Positions 8,658 to 17,510 of a DNA stretch of 39,069 bases are shown in pieces. Positions within the stretch are counted from its first letter, which is position 1. Each line of letters begins with the position of its first letter. The translations under genes were made by a program, and so were the position numbers. This stretch comes from Candidatus Zixiibacteriota bacterium (GTDB lineage Bacteria; Zixibacteria; MSB-5A5; JAABVY01): the NCBI GenBank assembly GCA_014728145.1, contig WJMC01000069.1, positions 1 to 39,069 on the forward strand. Reading direction: 5' to 3'. Below the pieces are notes generated by a model. That model was not told the origin of the DNA. It saw nothing but the letters and a program-made list of their open reading frames with translations, and did no database searches.

Positions 8658-10583
8658 GTGAGGTGCGCGATTCTATCTGTCAAGATCCTGTTCTGGATCA
8701 TCTCCTGCCTGTACCTGGCGGGATTACATCTACCCCTCTCGATAAGTTGGGGAATCATGCCGACCGAAAGCCTTTCGGATATCGGTACTCATATTATCCT
8801 GATCGTGATCATCGTCGTATCGCTAATTGAGATTCCGGGACTGAAACTTTACGATTTTTACAGATCTGCTCTTGATTTGCTTAACAAGCTGATCTCTAAA
8901 GTGCCCAAATGGATCAGCGCGACACCTGGTTTACTGGTGACCCTGGCTGTTTTCACAACCCTGCAAAATAAGTTGCATCTCTACGGCGACGGTCATTTGA
9001 TCATGGGACAGATCATGGGCGGAGAAATCCCCTCCAAAACTGCCTTTTTGTTCAGCCACCTGACGTTGGCCATCAAAGATCTGGCACATCTCGATACATA
9101 CCCTGAAATCGAACTGATGCTCAGGATGATATCCATTCTATCCGGATTGATTTTCGTGTTCGGGTTACACAAACTGTGCGGACTGCTGTTTACGGGAAGG
9201 ACTGCCAGGATCACGGCATTTCTATTAGTTGCGACCTGTGGTGCCACTGTCATGTTCTACGGCTATATTGAAACTTACCCGCTTTTTCTGGCTTTGACGG
9301 TTCTTTTTTCATGGTTAGCTCTGCGTGCAATTGTTAAGCAGGTGAGTATCTGGCCGGCAGTGCTTGTGCTGATCCTGGGTACAGTCTGGCACTACCTGTT
9401 TATGGTATTCATTCCGGCCGGGATTTACTTGTTGATTTACCGTAACAAATTTCTGCCCGGAAAACTCCTGTTCGCCGGGCTCTGCGGGTTAATGCTGACT
9501 GTGTACATGATCGGTCAGTCCCTCAGTCGCGAGGGAATAGCGCCGTTTCTACCGCTTTTAGCCAATCAGCAGACCTCCTACACCCTGTTTTCGATCTCTC
9601 ATCTGACAGACTTTTTAAATGCCATGCTCGTGGCCGGACCGTTTCTTACCTTCGCCGGTTTGATGGGTGCGGTTATCATCCTCGTAAACAGCAGAGTTCG
9701 ATCGAAGCGGATTTCATTTTTTATGTTTATGTTTCTTCCCGCCTTAAGCCTGGCATTCATAACCGACCCGGCCCTGGGTGCGATACGCGACTGGGACCTG
9801 CTGGCGGTCTTTATATTCCCCGGAATTCTTCTCAGCCTGGTGCTGTTTGCTCATCTTGAAAATAACGGCAAAGCGTTAAAGTCTCTGGTAGTGCCGTTGT
9901 TGCTTTTTAACCTGCTCCATACTGGCGGTTTTCTGATCTTAAATCGCGATGTTGATTTTGCCCTTGAGCGGATGGTCGCAGTCCTGGTTGATGATCCCCA
10001 TTACCAGAGCGATTACTATTTTGGGAGCCGGACTGAGTCTTTGGCAATGATTTTGGAGGATGTGTATGGACGCGAAACAGTTGCTCGAAAATTGCGATCT
10101 CGGCGCCAAAGCAGGTTGAAAGACAGGGAGAAACTGGTGCTGGCAAATCGTTTCTACCAGATGGGCACCTACCGGAACGCATGTATCCGCTTCGAAAAAT
10201 ATGATCAGGAATATGGCCTGCCGATTGCCTCGAAATGTAATTACGCCAAGACACTGTACTTGCTGGACGATTGCGATAGAGCAGTTGAGATTTTTAAGAA
10301 AATCCTCACTGATAGTATCAACACTGATTTCTATTACTATCTCGCTGATTGTTACGACCGGTTAGACGAACCTGATTCGAGCCGGAAGTATATGCGCCTG
10401 TATCAGCGCGACGTTCCGGAAGAGAAAGAGCTTTTCGAAAGGTTGAAAAGCGGGCTGAACCTGTCTGAGGAAAACGCCCGGGACATTCTGATTATGCGCT
10501 GGTTGGGTCAGTACCCATGTTCAAAATATCCAGCCTGGAGCATCTTGAAAAAATATCTGCGATCTGCTGAACAAGCAAACTGA
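8658..10583 (+). CDS. Polytopic membrane protein with C-terminal TPR-like tail
   Basis: I do not recognise a named family with certainty. From the GTG at 8658 the product has 641 residues. The first 430 or so hold roughly ten hydrophobic segments, starting at residues 5-25 and including the loop motif GYIETYP and, later, ALGAIRDWDLLAVF. Both recall the large group of ArnT/GT39-like membrane glycosyltransferases and their relatives. Residues 440-641 are soluble and helical, with TPR-like pairs such as RFYQMGTYRNACIRFEKY and AVEIFKKILTDS. The start is unsure: no ribosome site precedes the GTG, and an ATG at 8757 would remove the first segment. It could move a sugar or lipid-linked group at the membrane, with the tail as a protein-binding scaffold, but this is inference. 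Confidence 0.6.
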   Translation: MRCAILSVKILFWIISCLYLAGLHLPLSISWGIMPTESLSDIGTHIILIVIIVVSLIEIPGLKLYDFYRSALDLLNKLISKVPKWISATPGLLVTLAVFTTLQNKLHLYGDGHLIMGQIMGGEIPSKTAFLFSHLTLAIKDLAHLDTYPEIELMLRMISILSGLIFVFGLHKLCGLLFTGRTARITAFLLVATCGATVMFYGYIETYPLFLALTVLFSWLALRAIVKQVSIWPAVLVLILGTVWHYLFMVFIPAGIYLLIYRNKFLPGKLLFAGLCGLMLTVYMIGQSLSREGIAPFLPLLANQQTSYTLFSISHLTDFLNAMLVAGPFLTFAGLMGAVIILVNSRVRSKRISFFMFMFLPALSLAFITDPALGAIRDWDLLAVFIFPGILLSLVLFAHLENNGKALKSLVVPLLLFNLLHTGGFLILNRDVDFALERMVAVLVDDPHYQSDYYFGSRTESLAMILEDVYGRETVARKLRSRRQSRLKDREKLVLANRFYQMGTYRNACIRFEKYDQEYGLPIASKCNYAKTLYLLDDCDRAVEIFKKILTDSINTDFYYYLADCYDRLDEPDSSRKYMRLYQRDVPEEKELFERLKSGLNLSEENARDILIMRWLGQYPCSKYPAWSILKKYLRSAEQAN

Positions 10584-10819
10584 GATAATCAACTTAAATC
10601 ACGGTCAGAGCTTACCCGGTACACTGTTTCAACCTGCAAATATTAGTCAGGCCCGTTCACTTTGAAACAATCATATCCGTTTTTATCCATTGCAATAGGT
10701 TCTTATAGATTGGTTTGATTGTGCCGATATAATTAAAAGTGACGATGTGGTCTGCGTACTGACCTTTTCGGACCGAAAAGGGAAGTATTGACTGAAAGCA
10801 AAGTACACTGATTTTTATT
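10584..10819. other. Intergenic region upstream of the second hybrid kinase
   Basis: This 236-bp AT-rich gap holds no convincing gene. Its main feature is a perfect palindromic hairpin, CCTTTTCG at 10763-10770 and CGAAAAGG at 10774-10781 with a three-base loop. It lies directly before a -35-like TTGACT at 10788-10793. No good -10 stands at the right distance: the best, TTTTAT at 10813-10818, is 19 bases away. The promoter of the kinase is therefore unsettled, but the palindrome is well placed to be an operator. Confidence 0.45.
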
Positions 10820-12817
10820 GTGTTCAATATTAATAGCATTGCTATACCTATGTGGACAATTATTATATATTTTGCATTACCTCATATTTTAACGTCCGCC
10901 TCCGTAAATGCTTCAAACAGTGCGGGAATGTTGCATGATGGCATTTCCGGGGCGTTACTTTTCAGCGTGGGCCTGTTTTGCGGTCTGACAATCGGCATGA
11001 TGTTACTTGCATATCTTAAAAAAAGGTATCGTGCGAGGATTTTTCAGGTAACAAATCGGATCAGGCAGGCTTTCGAGACAGGAGACTATTCAGCACATTC
11101 TGTGGACGGCTCCGACGGGCCGACCTCGCAGTTGTATGAATACCTCAATCAGACATTGAAACGATTTGACGATCGCGACCAGGAACTCAAACGCGCTCAT
11201 AAACTGCAGGAAAGCTGGGCTGGTAAACTTCAGTCCGAACTGATAGAACGTAAACGGTTGCAGAAAGAGCTTGTCGTCTTCAAGAAACTTGTTGACAATG
11301 CGGCTATTGGTATGGCCATGGCTGACCTGAATTATCGAGTAACTTATGTTAACCGGGCCACCCTGGATATGCTCGAGATTGAAAGCGACAAAGATATCCT
11401 CAATGACAGGGTGCTGGACTATTATCCCGAAGAAGATCGTGATCGACTTTATAATGATATTGTGCCTGAGGTGTTTTCGAAGGGACAGTGGAGTGGCGAA
11501 GTTGAGATGCTGACCAAATCCGGCAACAGGATTTTGACCTCACACAGCGCCCACTTGATTAGAGATAATTACGGTCAGCCGGAGCTGTTCGTAGCTGTAT
11601 TTTCCGATCTCCGTGAAAAAAATGAAATCGAGAAGCAGAAGCATAAACTGCAACAGAGGCTGGAGCGTGCGGAAAAGATGGAAGCCCTGGGATTGATGGC
11701 CGGCGGGGTTGCTCATGATCTCAACAACATGTTCGGCCCGCTGGTCGGCTACCCCGACCTGCTTTTGATGGAACTTCCGGAGGACAGTCCTCTCCGTATC
11801 TATGTCCAGAGGATCGGCCAGGCGGCGCGCGATGCGTCCGATGTAATCCAGGATCTTCTTACTCTGGCTCGCCGGGGACGCTATGAACTCGAACCAGTCG
11901 TGCTCAACGATATCGTCAAAAGTTTCATCGAGTCACCTACATTTGAAAAGTATAAGTATGAACACGGTAATGTCACGATCGAAGTCGAGTTGGAGAAAAA
12001 ATCACCCAATCTCATGGGTTCGCACCTGCATCTCTACAAAGCGATAATGAACCTGATAGTAAATGGATTCGAAGCGATGCCATCGGGGGGCAGGTTAAAG
12101 GTCTCGACCTCCCATGAAGTTCTAACCAAACTGCATTCCGGCTATGATAAAATCGAACCGGGAGAATATCAACTGCTTCGAATAAAAGATACCGGAGTGG
12201 GAATCGACAGAGAAGAGATACCGAAGATGTTCGAGCCGTATTATTCGAAGAAAACTATGGGGTCTTCCGGAAGCGGTCTGGGGCTGGCAATTGTATATGG
12301 TATCGTGAAAGATCATCACGGTTACTACGATGTTTTCTCGGAGACCGGCAAGGGTACCGAGTTCGTGCTCTATTTTCCAACTACCCGTGAGAAATCACTA
12401 AAACCGATTGTTCCCGATGATCAGTATGCCGGAAGCGAGCGGATCCTGGTAGTTGACGATGACCACCTTCAGCAGGAATTGATCGGCGAGCTGTTGAAAC
12501 GGCTGGGTTACAAAGTTACCACGGTCTCTAATGGTCACGAAGCGATCAAGTACCTGACCGGCAATGAAGTCGAGCTTGTGATCCTGGACATGATCCTGGA
12601 GACCGATTACAACGGCTTCTCTGTCTTTGGAGATATACAAAAAATCAATCCCGATCAGAAATGCCTTGTGATCAGCGGATTCTCGCCGACTGACCAGGTT
12701 TTTGAAATGCAGAATCGAGGAGCCGGATCGTTCATCCGCAAACCGTTTGACCAGGCTACCCTGGTGCGTGCAGTTCGTGCCGAACTTGACCGCAAGGCCC
12801 CACTCGCCAAAGTTTAA
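10820..12817 (+). CDS. Membrane-anchored hybrid sensor histidine kinase (PAS-HisKA-HATPase-REC)
   Basis: From the GTG at 10820 the protein has 665 residues; an ATG at 10850 is an alternative start and neither has a ribosome site. Two hydrophobic segments (about 11-31 and 46-66) enclose a very short loop. A coiled linker, one PAS domain (about 155-270), a HisKA domain with His299 in VAHDLNN, and an ATPase domain (N box NLIVNGFEAM, G1 DTGVGID, G2 GSGLGLAIV) follow. A receiver domain comes last, with phosphoacceptor Asp590 (VILDMILE). The tiny external loop means it probably senses inside the membrane or through the PAS domain. The kinase core is close to that of the nine-PAS protein at 2648, including GPLVGYPDL after the H box. 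No response regulator with an output domain is near, so phosphate is probably passed to a distant partner. Confidence 0.93.
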   Translation: MFNINSIAIPMWTIIIYFALPHILTSASVNASNSAGMLHDGISGALLFSVGLFCGLTIGMMLLAYLKKRYRARIFQVTNRIRQAFETGDYSAHSVDGSDGPTSQLYEYLNQTLKRFDDRDQELKRAHKLQESWAGKLQSELIERKRLQKELVVFKKLVDNAAIGMAMADLNYRVTYVNRATLDMLEIESDKDILNDRVLDYYPEEDRDRLYNDIVPEVFSKGQWSGEVEMLTKSGNRILTSHSAHLIRDNYGQPELFVAVFSDLREKNEIEKQKHKLQQRLERAEKMEALGLMAGGVAHDLNNMFGPLVGYPDLLLMELPEDSPLRIYVQRIGQAARDASDVIQDLLTLARRGRYELEPVVLNDIVKSFIESPTFEKYKYEHGNVTIEVELEKKSPNLMGSHLHLYKAIMNLIVNGFEAMPSGGRLKVSTSHEVLTKLHSGYDKIEPGEYQLLRIKDTGVGIDREEIPKMFEPYYSKKTMGSSGSGLGLAIVYGIVKDHHGYYDVFSETGKGTEFVLYFPTTREKSLKPIVPDDQYAGSERILVVDDDHLQQELIGELLKRLGYKVTTVSNGHEAIKYLTGNEVELVILDMILETDYNGFSVFGDIQKINPDQKCLVISGFSPTDQVFEMQNRGAGSFIRKPFDQATLVRAVRAELDRKAPLAKV

Positions 12818-12837
12818 TCTAGCTCCAATCAATTAAA

Positions 12838-12863
12838 AACCCCGCTACCTGAGTAACGGGGTT
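12838..12863. terminator. Bidirectional intrinsic terminator
   Basis: AACCCCG at 12838-12844 pairs with CGGGGTT at 12857-12863, and three more pairs (TAC/GTA) extend the stem past a C-A mismatch. It lies between the converging kinase (plus) and secreted-protein (minus) genes. On the minus strand the stem is followed by a T-run (plus-strand A-run at 12835-12839), so it best terminates the minus-strand gene. The plus side ends in TTAACTTGTTT, which is weaker. Confidence 0.8.
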
Positions 12864-12891
12864 AACTTGTTTGTGTATCCGTAATAGCGGA

Positions 12892-15800
12892 TTAACGCAT
12901 CAGAGTCATCTTGCGGATTTCGTTGATATTTTCACCGGTCAGGCGATAGAAGTAGATTCCGCTGGCGACCTCTTCACCCGTCGCCGAGCGTCCGTCGAAT
13001 ACCACCTGGTGGTTACCCGCCGAATATCTGCCCTCGGCCAGCACCGCAACCTTCTGGCCGACGATATTGTAAACCTCAAGCTTGATTTCGGTTTCGCGTT
13101 CGAGATAGAAAGCGATTGTCGTAGTCGGGTTAAACGGGTTCGGGTAGTTCTGCTCGAGTTTGTAAGCAACCGGCAGGCTACCGGATGTCGACCGCGCGCT
13201 GAAGCGGTCAGAGATATCCGCCTTTCCACCCATACCGTTCCAGCTGATATCCGGATAAGTTCTCTTGCCGTCTATGAAGACAGCGATCTTATCTCCGGAT
13301 CGAGCGAGTTTTGCGCTTTCATTCCGGCCGTCATTGCCGTATACGGGAGTGAACTTCAGGATTGAACCGTCGTAGATCGATTTACCGCATAAAACGCCAT
13401 CTGTTGTATATGCCTCGATCGAAGCACCCGGAGCAACTTTGTGGCCGTCGATTGTCAAATCCTCACCAAAGATTGACATCCATTTGCTGGACCGGGTATA
13501 CTCCGGCTGGTGATTAGTAAAGTAACCGCCGGTTTTCGAGAACGGCAGATCTTCCCAGCCCGGATAATTTAAGAATTCATTGCAACTGGATTTGACCCAG
13601 TAGCCGTACCACGGTTTCATGTGGGTCAAAGTTACGAATGATTTCAGGTTTGGCAACCAGGTCTGGCCACCCAGCATGGTATCCCATCCCAAAACCACGA
13701 TTACACAGTCCAGAATATCATAAAGAGCGTCATCTACCGGCAGTGAATCCGCAGGCCAGTAGCTGATCAGGTTCCAGCCGCTATAGATGCTGATTCCTTC
13801 ATTAACCGGAATTTTGGGGCCACAGATTTCGAGCTCGGTGGCGCACTCCATGTAGAACCAGTAACCATGGTAAAAATCGACATGGTGCAGAGTTGAGAAC
13901 TGCGGATACATCGGGTCATAGGTCAACCCGCCCTGGTCAAAGGCCTGAATAAATCCGAGGCAGTTCGGATCGGCCATCTGGTCAAGCATATCCTCGATAT
14001 CGGCTTGATACCACTTATTCCATGAGATCAAATTCCAGCCCTGCTCGAGCTGAAGCACCCGGCATGTGCTGAACAGACACGTCTCGAAGTTATCGCCGTT
14101 GGCAGTCCAGATCACAAACGGATCGGTATAGACTTCCTCGCCGTTGATCGTGAATTGAACCGTGTCACCGGTTTCACAGCCCTCGTCGATATCCTCTGAA
14201 TACATATCGTCATGGTAGATCGGCATCAGGCCATACTTGCCGTCATTACGGACAACATCCATCCCGCACAGTACGCCGTCGGGATCATAGGCGCGGATCG
14301 TGTCGCCCGGCATGAGCGGTTCACCATTGAGTTGCGGTGCTCCACAGTAAACATTGATCCACTGGTTGGTCGGTTTGACCTCCTCCTCGCCGCCTTCGCA
14401 GGCCTCGATCATAATCTCTGAATAGCTTACATTGCCCTGCAAGTCATACACGAATAATCCGCCGAATCCATCCATTGTATGATCGATAAGTTCTATCTTG
14501 AAAGTTACCACTGTATCGCCGGGTGTGTACTGGTCAACAGTCAGTTCGAGGTTTAAGCTGGCTGTGTCCAGGAACATCTGGTTGATACCGCTGATCGTGT
14601 CGCCCATGTCGACAGCTTCGCCGAAGAGAATGCAATCATCCTCCTCGAAAGTGACCATCGGAGGTGTGGTGTCGCTGGACGGGATCGCGGCAAACATCGC
14701 GCCACCGGGGAAGATATAGGAATCGTAGCTGGCGTAACCCTCGACTGTAATACCATGGGGCTGATTGGATGAATAGGTCGAATGGGTACCCTCGTTAAGC
14801 TCAACCACAGCCGCGTAGAAGTCAGTATTCGAGATCTGCGAGAATTCGTTTGCATCGATCGGGACACCATCGAGCTCGAGCGTGCCCACATCGTCACCAT
14901 GGGCGATGACTGAAAGGAAATGGTAATCGAACTGGCCACCGCCGATGGTTGAAAAAGTATAACTCGAGAGATATTGCTCCGCTGGAGTCATATTGCCCAT
15001 GGCTGGATCGCCCTCGATAGCTCCGGGGGCATTCTGGCCGGTCATGAACTGAGCTACGAAAATCCTCTTGTCGGGATTGTTAGTACTGAAAATGTGACTG
15101 TCGGGGGTATAGGAAAGCTCATAAAATTCACCCTTGTCGAGTGTCACCAGAAAAGTATCATCCAGGTAAATATCCGTATTATCCTGAGCCGAGACCACGC
15201 GATAAATTGTTCCGTTGGGACGCAATGGCAGATTGGTTACATAAGCGCCGACACCCCAGGTTTGAACCGGCTGGGCCACCTCGAAGACATGGTCGCAGGC
15301 GGCCACATTGGGAGGTGCCGTAATACAGCGGTTGCCGTTAGTCATCCCGATCGGTTTGTTGGAACTGATCAGGGTACCTGTCAGGTCACCCGGTGCTTTT
15401 GAACAGTCAGCGCGGTTCATGTAGCTTTCCATGGCGTCCAGAGTGATCGTAAACGGTGTTCCAGAGGGATGACCGCCCATCAGGGGTTTGGTCGGAGTGA
15501 TAGTAACCTCGGTATTGTCATAGGCCGCCACTACCGCGAACTCCCCGCCATACTGGCAATTTTGGGCTTGGTAAGTTATGACGATATACTCGGTGTTCAT
15601 TACATCCACCGGCAACGCCAGGGCGGCATCGGTGGTAAACGTCTCGCGGTTGATCATGTAGCAGATGAACTCCTGCTGGGAATACACGTGTACAGCATGA
15701 TCGGTGACAGTCGCAACCGGCCAGCCGTTGGCGGACTCCAATGGGATTTCCACAATCGTAACCACACCCGGAGTAAGGCTGACCGTGGTTTCGAAAATCG

Positions 15801-16023
15801 GTGCAATCGCCGGGTACTTGATATGCACTGAATCGACCGGCTGTTCCGCGGTCAGGTGCAGTTCGGTTTTCTGAATAGGTACAGTCTGGTCATTGTAATT
15901 GGGTAGATAAGTTAACAGGAAGTCTTTACCCTTGTTGTCGAAATACTGGGCATTGGCGGTCAGTGCAAAGCAGACCAGAAGCGCCAGCAAAATAAAAAAT
16001 ATCCTGTGTCTTTGATGTTTCAT
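12892..16023 (-). CDS. Secreted IgGFc-binding-type protein with T9SS/FlgD-like C-terminal sorting domain
   Basis: The 1043-residue protein starts at an ATG with a strong AAGGAGA site and has a Sec signal peptide (hydrophobic residues 9-23, likely cut after TANA at about 25). Residues 25-430 match the IgGFc-binding N-terminal type: GKDFLLTYLPNY at the start, and later GYASYDSYIFPGG. Then come a module at about 552-650, two GWNLIS modules near 661 and 747, and a second copy of the first module at about 845-941. Both copies carry GVLCG and a following acidic loop. The C-terminus (950-1043) is the Por-secretion/FlgD-like type: NYPNPFNPTTTI, VYNIVGQKV, GIYFYRL, and a basic end. It should be exported and held at or released from the cell surface, where it may bind proteins or glycans. 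The ligand is unknown, and IgG binding is only the family name. Confidence 0.85.
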   Translation of the reverse strand: MKHQRHRIFFILLALLVCFALTANAQYFDNKGKDFLLTYLPNYNDQTVPIQKTELHLTAEQPVDSVHIKYPAIAPIFETTVSLTPGVVTIVEIPLESANGWPVATVTDHAVHVYSQQEFICYMINRETFTTDAALALPVDVMNTEYIVITYQAQNCQYGGEFAVVAAYDNTEVTITPTKPLMGGHPSGTPFTITLDAMESYMNRADCSKAPGDLTGTLISSNKPIGMTNGNRCITAPPNVAACDHVFEVAQPVQTWGVGAYVTNLPLRPNGTIYRVVSAQDNTDIYLDDTFLVTLDKGEFYELSYTPDSHIFSTNNPDKRIFVAQFMTGQNAPGAIEGDPAMGNMTPAEQYLSSYTFSTIGGGQFDYHFLSVIAHGDDVGTLELDGVPIDANEFSQISNTDFYAAVVELNEGTHSTYSSNQPHGITVEGYASYDSYIFPGGAMFAAIPSSDTTPPMVTFEEDDCILFGEAVDMGDTISGINQMFLDTASLNLELTVDQYTPGDTVVTFKIELIDHTMDGFGGLFVYDLQGNVSYSEIMIEACEGGEEEVKPTNQWINVYCGAPQLNGEPLMPGDTIRAYDPDGVLCGMDVVRNDGKYGLMPIYHDDMYSEDIDEGCETGDTVQFTINGEEVYTDPFVIWTANGDNFETCLFSTCRVLQLEQGWNLISWNKWYQADIEDMLDQMADPNCLGFIQAFDQGGLTYDPMYPQFSTLHHVDFYHGYWFYMECATELEICGPKIPVNEGISIYSGWNLISYWPADSLPVDDALYDILDCVIVVLGWDTMLGGQTWLPNLKSFVTLTHMKPWYGYWVKSSCNEFLNYPGWEDLPFSKTGGYFTNHQPEYTRSSKWMSIFGEDLTIDGHKVAPGASIEAYTTDGVLCGKSIYDGSILKFTPVYGNDGRNESAKLARSGDKIAVFIDGKRTYPDISWNGMGGKADISDRFSARSTSGSLPVAYKLEQNYPNPFNPTTTIAFYLERETEIKLEVYNIVGQKVAVLAEGRYSAGNHQVVFDGRSATGEEVASGIYFYRLTGENINEIRKMTLMR

Positions 16024-16447
16024 CCTTATTCTCCTTGAATGGGCATTGTGTGGTGTGTCCGATTAACGGGAGTGATCATCGTGATACTAAACTCCTTTCT
16101 TCATCCTCTGAACTGTTATGTATGCAAGATTACCTTATTTTCAGTATTCGATGACCGCTTAAGTATCTGTTGTGCGACTATTTCCATTATCGTAAAAACA
16201 GCCACAAAGCTTTACAGTTGTCGCCTTCGACAATTCAGCATGAGACCGGTCAGACCGAAGTATTTCTGCCCCGATGACTGTGCGGTTGATGTTTAGATTT
16301 TTCGGGCCGAGGCCCTTACAGATATATTCCGTATGACTTTCTGGTCTACTGGAACAGGGGAGTATTCCAGATGATTAAAAGTCACAGTCTGACGTGATGT
16401 ACAGTCAAAATACAGCAGGCTTTAGCGGTTGTCAATTTCTTTTTCGT
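16024..16447. other. Intergenic region with the long leader of the secreted-protein gene
   Basis: The 424-bp gap lies upstream of the secreted-protein gene and downstream of the Mpv17-like gene, both on the minus strand. A promoter can be read at 16435-16407 on the minus strand, implying a leader of about 375 nt. Inside it are small hairpins: TTGTCG/CGACAA around 16220 and a GC-rich GGGC/GCCC around 16300. I could not match these to a known riboswitch. A strong ribosome site stands just before the ATG at 16023. No gene is convincing here. Confidence 0.5.
16407..16435 (-). promoter_or_regulatory. Sigma70-like promoter of the secreted-protein gene
   Basis: Reading the minus strand, TTGACA occupies 16435-16430, then a 17-base spacer, then TATTTT at 16412-16407. 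The -35 is perfect. The start of transcription would be near 16400, some 375 nt before the start codon, unless a nearer promoter exists that I did not recognise. Confidence 0.5.
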
Positions 16448-17008
16448 TCAGCCTTGAATAGCTTGCGTTTGTGCGGGTTCTTTTGACTGCTTGGAAAGCC
16501 CCATTATCAGGCCCAGGACAACCGACCAGAGGGCGGCCAGGCCGATTTGAAAATTGGCCGGCAGGCTGAACGTAACCGTATGGGCCGGTATCCAGAACCA
16601 GATCAAAGTCCACCACGCTTTGGTTATTCCAGAGAAGTCCCACTGGCGCAGTATCAGGTTATCCTCGATGCGATGGAAAAGCATCATCTGGGGCCCAAAA
16701 AAGAGATTTGTCAGAACCGAGACGGCCAGCGCCCATCCAAAACCGGAGGACATGAACTGTGGCAGAAGGTTGTGCTCCAGAAGAGCTACTGTAAAACCCT
16801 TCATCCCTGTGAAGCCGTACTTGATAATGATTCCCAAAAGCGCCCAGGCCACGATTTTACCGAGCAGTTCCGGAAACTTGCAGGGCAGTGTCGGCCGACT
16901 GGTTTTCAGGCTGGAGGAGAGGACTTCCCCCAGTGTGCCCAACAGCGCGAACTGTATTGCGGCTGACAGGAGCGGGTTTTCAGATACCCACAGGAGATAG
17001 GAGTCCAT
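16448..17008 (-). CDS. Mpv17/PMP22-like integral membrane protein
   Basis: I chose the ATG at 17008 (186 residues), which begins 10 bp after the CGGC gene stop. A longer frame from 17089 would overlap that gene by about 70 bp and add a stretch without family likeness. Four or five hydrophobic segments are visible. The C-terminal block WWTLIWFWIPAHTVTFSLP, followed by hydrophobic residues and a basic end, resembles the signature of the Mpv17/PMP22 family (W, WP/WIP, then F and P). These small proteins form or modulate channels in eukaryotic organelle membranes; bacterial relatives have no settled function. The tight spacing suggests co-transcription with the CGGC gene and a shared job, which I cannot name. 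Confidence 0.55.
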   Translation of the reverse strand: MDSYLLWVSENPLLSAAIQFALLGTLGEVLSSSLKTSRPTLPCKFPELLGKIVAWALLGIIIKYGFTGMKGFTVALLEHNLLPQFMSSGFGWALAVSVLTNLFFGPQMMLFHRIEDNLILRQWDFSGITKAWWTLIWFWIPAHTVTFSLPANFQIGLAALWSVVLGLIMGLSKQSKEPAQTQAIQG

Positions 17009-17018
17009 AAAATAAAGT

Positions 17019-17381
17019 CTAATAGTTATGTGTGCCGACAACCACTTCCTGGTCGAAATTCTGCTTAACAAGCTCGGCGATCTGCTCAAAATCGAGCGGA
17101 CACTGGCCGGTTTTTTTGGCCTTGACGATACAGGTGCCTAGGTGTATGGTGTCGTATTCACGGCCGATCTGGCTGGCGATCTCGTTCATCAGCGTCACTT
17201 TCGGCATAATTAAACCGGGACAATCACCGCAGTTTCCCAGCGCCACCAACTCGACTTCGTCATCTTTATAGCGTGCGAATTCACCCTCGCGCAGTTGAAT
17301 CGCCTTGAGACATTTTTCGCAGGCGATACAGAGCTGGTCCTGGATCCGTTTGCATCCGACGATAGCTATCTTCTTTGACAT
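17019..17381 (-). CDS. CGGC domain protein (cysteine-rich, putative metal-binding)
   Basis: This 120-residue protein has eight cysteines: Cys10, 18, 21, 24, 51, 54, 84 and 94. They include CIACEKC near the start and GNCGDCPG followed by HLGTCIVKA and CP in the second half. That layout is typical of CGGC domain proteins, which are thought to bind a metal or iron-sulfur centre; the biochemical role is not established. The start is supported by GGGAGAGG just upstream of the ATG. It has no signal peptide or membrane segment, so it is cytoplasmic. It is the first gene of a probable two-gene unit with the Mpv17-like protein. Confidence 0.8.
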   Translation of the reverse strand: MSKKIAIVGCKRIQDQLCIACEKCLKAIQLREGEFARYKDDEVELVALGNCGDCPGLIMPKVTLMNEIASQIGREYDTIHLGTCIVKAKKTGQCPLDFEQIAELVKQNFDQEVVVGTHNY

Positions 17382-17510
17382 TACCTCTCCCTTCGTTCTG
17401 CCGTATCAAATATCGAATATGATACATGCCAGACTATTGCCTGGCAATCTTTTTTATTCAATATACGACGGGAAAGCAAACCAGGTTGGGAGACAGCAGG
17501 TTGTCCACTA

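Noticed and set aside
10657-10839. A 60-codon minus-strand frame before the membrane kinase
   Set aside because: It lies over promoter-like sequence and the palindrome, is AT-rich and has no family likeness.
16039-16296. An 85-codon plus-strand frame upstream of the secreted-protein gene
   Set aside because: It has no ribosome site and an implausible Cys/Ile-rich composition, and it overlaps the leader of the minus-strand gene.
17009-17089. Longer start of the Mpv17-like protein at 17089
   Set aside because: It would overlap the CGGC gene by about 70 bp and adds a charged stretch unlike the family.
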